A DNA stretch of 7,362 bases from NCBI GenBank assembly GCA_003241475.1, contig QFQB01000094.1, forward strand, positions 1 through 7,362, in the 5' to 3' direction. A program made the translations under genes and the position numbers. A model generated the notes under the pieces. It had not been told where the DNA came from. It was given only the letters and a program-made list of their open reading frames with translations, and made no database searches. Positions 5,115-7,362 of the stretch are shown piece by piece. This stretch comes from Micavibrio aeruginosavorus. Its GTDB lineage: Bacteria; Pseudomonadota; Alphaproteobacteria; Micavibrionales; Micavibrionaceae. How positions within the stretch are numbered: position 1 is the first letter of the stretch; every line of letters starts with the position of its first letter.

Positions 5115-5738
5115 TTATTCTTTCTTTAATGAGTCCAGGGCCTTTTCAAAACCTTCGAGCGCCAGTTCGATGTTGATGGCTTTCTGGTCGCCGTTGTTGA
5201 TGAAGGTGGCGAGAAGCTTTGTTCCGCTCTTCATGCTTTTCAGCAGCGTCTCGTTCATCGGCTCCAGCACAAGACAGCCATCAGGTATGCAGGTGCGGAT
5301 ATCAAAATGAACGATGTCCTTATCGTCTACTTTCATATCGACGCCCTTACCGACCGCGATGCCAAGTGGTACGATGATGCCTATTTGAGGTTGGCCATCC
5401 ATGTCTTTGGGAAAGCCGACGGCGATTTCAATCAGGCGCTGGTTGTTTTCCTTCAGGCTGAGGCTTTGGAAAACTTCGCAACTTTCGGTGTCTTTGTCGT
5501 TGCAACGTTTTAGCCAGTATTCAATCGGCTTGGCGGTGTCGTATTCTGCCGTATCAGTGGCTAGCGCAGGTGTAGTGCTGGGTTCGGTTTTTTCAGGTTC
5601 TTGCGCCGCGGCGGGCTCACTGAAGGCTGAAATTTCTGTGACATCAGGTAGATGACCATATTTTTTCATGTAAAAATAGCTACCCGTGCCGCCCAGAACC
5701 ATAATGATTGCGGCGTAAAACAGAATTCTGACGATCAT
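5115..5738 (-). CDS. IalB-family (invasion-associated locus B) protein
   Basis: I prefer the ATG at 5738, giving 207 aa, because GGAG (5751-5748) lies 9 nt upstream; ATGs at 5744, 5753 and 5768 are possible. The open frame runs to 6002, but that part would overlap aroA and the inverted repeat, so it is unlikely to be coding. Residues about 2-23 form a hydrophobic signal anchor. A Pro/Glu/Thr/Ala-rich linker (41-71) follows, then the IalB domain (about 73-200). Domain marks are Trp75, the pair Cys79/Cys87, IIVPLGIAVGKGV (121-133), the pair Cys150/Cys155 in CIPDGC, and MKSGTKLLATF (169-179). The two cysteine pairs suggest disulfides formed in the periplasm. IalB was named for erythrocyte invasion in Bartonella, but the family occurs in many free-living alphaproteobacteria, so virulence should not be inferred. 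Exact function is unknown. Confidence 0.85.
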   Translation of the reverse strand: MIVRILFYAAIIMVLGGTGSYFYMKKYGHLPDVTEISAFSEPAAAQEPEKTEPSTTPALATDTAEYDTAKPIEYWLKRCNDKDTESCEVFQSLSLKENNQRLIEIAVGFPKDMDGQPQIGIIVPLGIAVGKGVDMKVDDKDIVHFDIRTCIPDGCLVLEPMNETLLKSMKSGTKLLATFINNGDQKAINIELALEGFEKALDSLKKE

Positions 5739-5785
5739 GTCCATTTTCTCCATATCCCGATAATTCATGCCATAAAACGCACAAA

Positions 5786-5850
5786 CCCCCAAGATCAAAT
5801 ACCCATGTGCCTCAAAAGGGCCGATGTGTGCTTGATCTTGGCGGGTTTTT
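5786..5850 (+). repeat. Long inverted repeat with T-run between ialB-like gene and aroA
   Basis: CCCCCAAGATCAA (5786-5798) pairs with TTGATCTTGGCGGG (5832-5845) over 13 bp, with C5842 bulged and a 33-nt loop; TTTTT follows at 5846-5850. In shape it is an intrinsic terminator on the plus strand, yet it lies between two divergent gene starts. It could stop transcription coming through from tRNA-Leu antisense to the IalB-family gene. It could also serve as an operator, because each arm carries TTGATC facing the gene it precedes. Confidence 0.6.
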
Positions 5851-5860
5851 ATACTTTTAT
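5832..5860 (+). promoter_or_regulatory. Candidate aroA promoter overlapping the inverted repeat
   Basis: TTGATC (5832-5837) and TTTTAT (5855-5860) are 17 nt apart, each with four of six consensus matches. An alternative -10, TATACT (5850-5855, five of six), has no good -35. Transcription would begin near 5867, about 36 nt before the aroA ATG. The -35 lies in the right arm of the inverted repeat, so a protein bound there could block this promoter. Confidence 0.3.
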
Positions 5861-5902
5861 CCTGTGATTCAAACGGTCGTGTAAACAAAGGTAAAAGCGA
5901 AT

Positions 5903-7270
5903 ATGAGCAAGACGTCTGAAGCGTTGTCGGAATGGGGTATGTCCCCGGTTCATGCGGTAGAGGTGTTCCCGCTTGAAAAGCCGTTCGATGTAAGCATGGC
6001 ATTGCCGGGAAGCAAGAGCTTTACCAATCGCGCCCTTGTTTTGGCGGCGGTTGCCAAAGGGCCGAGCACGTTGATCAGTCCACTATTCAGCGATGATTCC
6101 TATTGGTGTTGCGATGCCCTGTCCAAGCTCGGCGTTAACGTCAGGGCCGAGCATTACAAAGACCGCATTGTGATTGGCAATCCGCTCGACGGAAAATTGA
6201 AATTGCTGGATGCGCAAAATATTCCCTACATAGGTTCCGCCGGAACCATTGCGCGGTTCTTGCCCGGCGTGATCGCAGCGCGCGGCGAAGGCGATATTAC
6301 CCTGACATCATCCGGCCAGCTGGCGCGCCGTCCAGTGCACGAGTTGATCAAAGGTCTTCGTGCACTAGGGGCGGAGATTTCGATGGAAGAGGGAAAATCC
6401 TTCCCCATGACTATCAAGGGAGGATCACTTATCGGCGGAGAGGCCGCCATCAGCGGCAGTATTTCCAGTCAGTTCATCAGCGGGCTTTTGATCGCGGCGC
6501 CTTTGGCAAAAAAACCTGTTACCATTAAGATCACCGATCATATCGTGCAGGAAGATTATGTGCGCATCACGCTGTCATTGATGAAGGATTTCGGCGTCGA
6601 TGTCGAACATGACGAGCGGCTGCGGGAATTCCGCATCCAGCCGCAGGATTACAAGGGGCGCGAAATACAGCTTGAAGCCGATGCGTCTACGGCCACTTAT
6701 TTCTTTGCCATTGCCGCCGCGACGAAAAGCAAGGTAACGATCACGAACCTGAACCCGCAAACATTGCAACCCGATTTCGGTTTTGTGAAGCATCTTGAGG
6801 CGCTGGGGTGCGCTGTGGCTGTGGAGGGCAATCATGTAAGCCTGCAGGGCCCCGAAAAACTGAACGGGAATATGGTGTTCAATTTCAACGATTGTTCCGA
6901 CAGCACGCCGGCGCTCGCCGCCATAGCTCCGTTCGCGGACGGCTTTATCAAGGTCGAGGATGTCGCGCACATCAGAAGCCATGAAAGCGACCGCATCGCC
7001 GTGATGGCACAGACGCTACAGAACGCGCATGTGCCTGTCGTGGAATTTGAGGATGGCCTGACCATCGGTCCGACGGAGAAGCTACCGGACCACGTTGTCG
7101 TCGATCCGCATGACGATCACCGTATGGCGATGTCGTTTAGCGTCATGGCAGCGGCGGCAAATGGTGCGACAATCCTTGATCCTTCTTGCGTATCCAAAAC
7201 CTGTTCGAACTTTTTCGAGCTTTTGGCCTTAGCGGGGGTAAAATACGCGGTGACGGAAGACGCGGCTTAA
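5903..7270 (+). CDS. aroA: 3-phosphoshikimate 1-carboxyvinyltransferase (EPSP synthase)
   Basis: This 455-aa enzyme joins shikimate-3-phosphate and phosphoenolpyruvate to make EPSP in aromatic amino-acid synthesis, in the cytosol. Key residues, by analogy to the E. coli enzyme, are present: Lys38, Ser39 and Arg43 in PGSKSFTNRAL; the PEP loop GSAGTIAR (111-118) with Gly114 and Arg118; Arg143; SSQF (188-191); Asp333; Glu361 and Arg364 in SHESDR; His406-Arg407 in HDDHRM; and Lys432 in VSKT. Gly114 corresponds to E. coli Gly96, so the known CP4-type Gly-to-Ala change is absent. Most alphaproteobacterial AroA proteins I know are CP4-like, with PGDKSISHR at the N-terminus. This one differs and recalls a group seen elsewhere in bacteria, hence possible transfer or an old paralogue. 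The ATG at 5903 has only a weak ribosome site (AAAGG about 11 nt upstream); Met13 is an alternative. No following gene is identifiable in 7271-7362. Confidence 0.95.
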   Translation: MSKTSEALSEWGMSPVHAVEVFPLEKPFDVSMALPGSKSFTNRALVLAAVAKGPSTLISPLFSDDSYWCCDALSKLGVNVRAEHYKDRIVIGNPLDGKLKLLDAQNIPYIGSAGTIARFLPGVIAARGEGDITLTSSGQLARRPVHELIKGLRALGAEISMEEGKSFPMTIKGGSLIGGEAAISGSISSQFISGLLIAAPLAKKPVTIKITDHIVQEDYVRITLSLMKDFGVDVEHDERLREFRIQPQDYKGREIQLEADASTATYFFAIAAATKSKVTITNLNPQTLQPDFGFVKHLEALGCAVAVEGNHVSLQGPEKLNGNMVFNFNDCSDSTPALAAIAPFADGFIKVEDVAHIRSHESDRIAVMAQTLQNAHVPVVEFEDGLTIGPTEKLPDHVVVDPHDDHRMAMSFSVMAAAANGATILDPSCVSKTCSNFFELLALAGVKYAVTEDAA

Positions 7271-7362
7271 AAGCTCCGGATTATGACTTTTAAAAAAAGT
7301 GCGGCGGGATGCGAAGGGTATTTATCGGACCCACGTTTAATGAGCATAGGACACAACATACG

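Noticed and set aside
5739..6002. N-terminal extension of the IalB-family protein up to 6002
   Set aside because: It would overlap the start of aroA and the inverted repeat and would bury the signal anchor about 90 residues inside the protein.
7283..7362. Open frame from an ATG after aroA to the right edge
   Set aside because: It has only 26 codons, no ribosome site and no resemblance to cytidylate kinase, which often follows aroA; the evidence is too thin to call a gene. The 92 nt after aroA show nothing else clear.

Overview
The window looks like chromosomal DNA from an alphaproteobacterium. The evidence is the HNH protein of a type I associate with that class, an IalB-family periplasmic protein, a DsbB with a characteristic C-terminal motif, and housekeeping genes in short, dense, mixed-strand transcription units. 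Order or genus cannot be fixed from the sequence; a Micavibrio-like or other small-genome alphaproteobacterial lineage is only a guess. No insertion sequence, CRISPR array, phage gene or attachment site is visible.

Left part (1-2094): an ankyrin-repeat protein on the minus strand runs off the left edge. It has its own good sigma70-type promoter (TTGACA, 17 nt, TATACG). Divergent from it is a serine esterase of the phospholipase/carboxylesterase alpha/beta-hydrolase family.

Middle (2095-4382): a 303-nt gap holds a promoter and a structured leader of two tandem hairpins. The gap leads to a 197-aa HNH nuclease, whose 3' coding end contains a terminator-like hairpin. Next come a 117-aa membrane protein, a strong intrinsic terminator, an isolated 43-aa ORF with its own Shine-Dalgarno sequence, and a second terminator. 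A 129-aa protein of unknown function follows on the minus strand, then a 40-aa membrane protein on the plus strand. The 117-aa and 40-aa proteins share an N-terminal pattern and look like paralogues.

Right part (4363-7362): dsbB (minus strand, its 3' end overlapping the 40-aa ORF), tRNA-Leu(CAA), an IalB-family protein (minus strand) and aroA (plus strand). The last two are divergent and separated by a long inverted repeat ending in a T-run. DsbB and IalB fit a common periplasmic disulfide theme, since the IalB protein has four cysteines in two close pairs. AroA is complete in catalytic residues but is not of the CP4-like type usual in alphaproteobacteria.

The most interesting material is small or regulatory: the two related short membrane proteins, the self-contained 43-aa unit, the nuclease leader with its in-CDS hairpin, and the inverted repeat between ialB and aroA. 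I do not see a clear multi-gene novel system such as a defence island.
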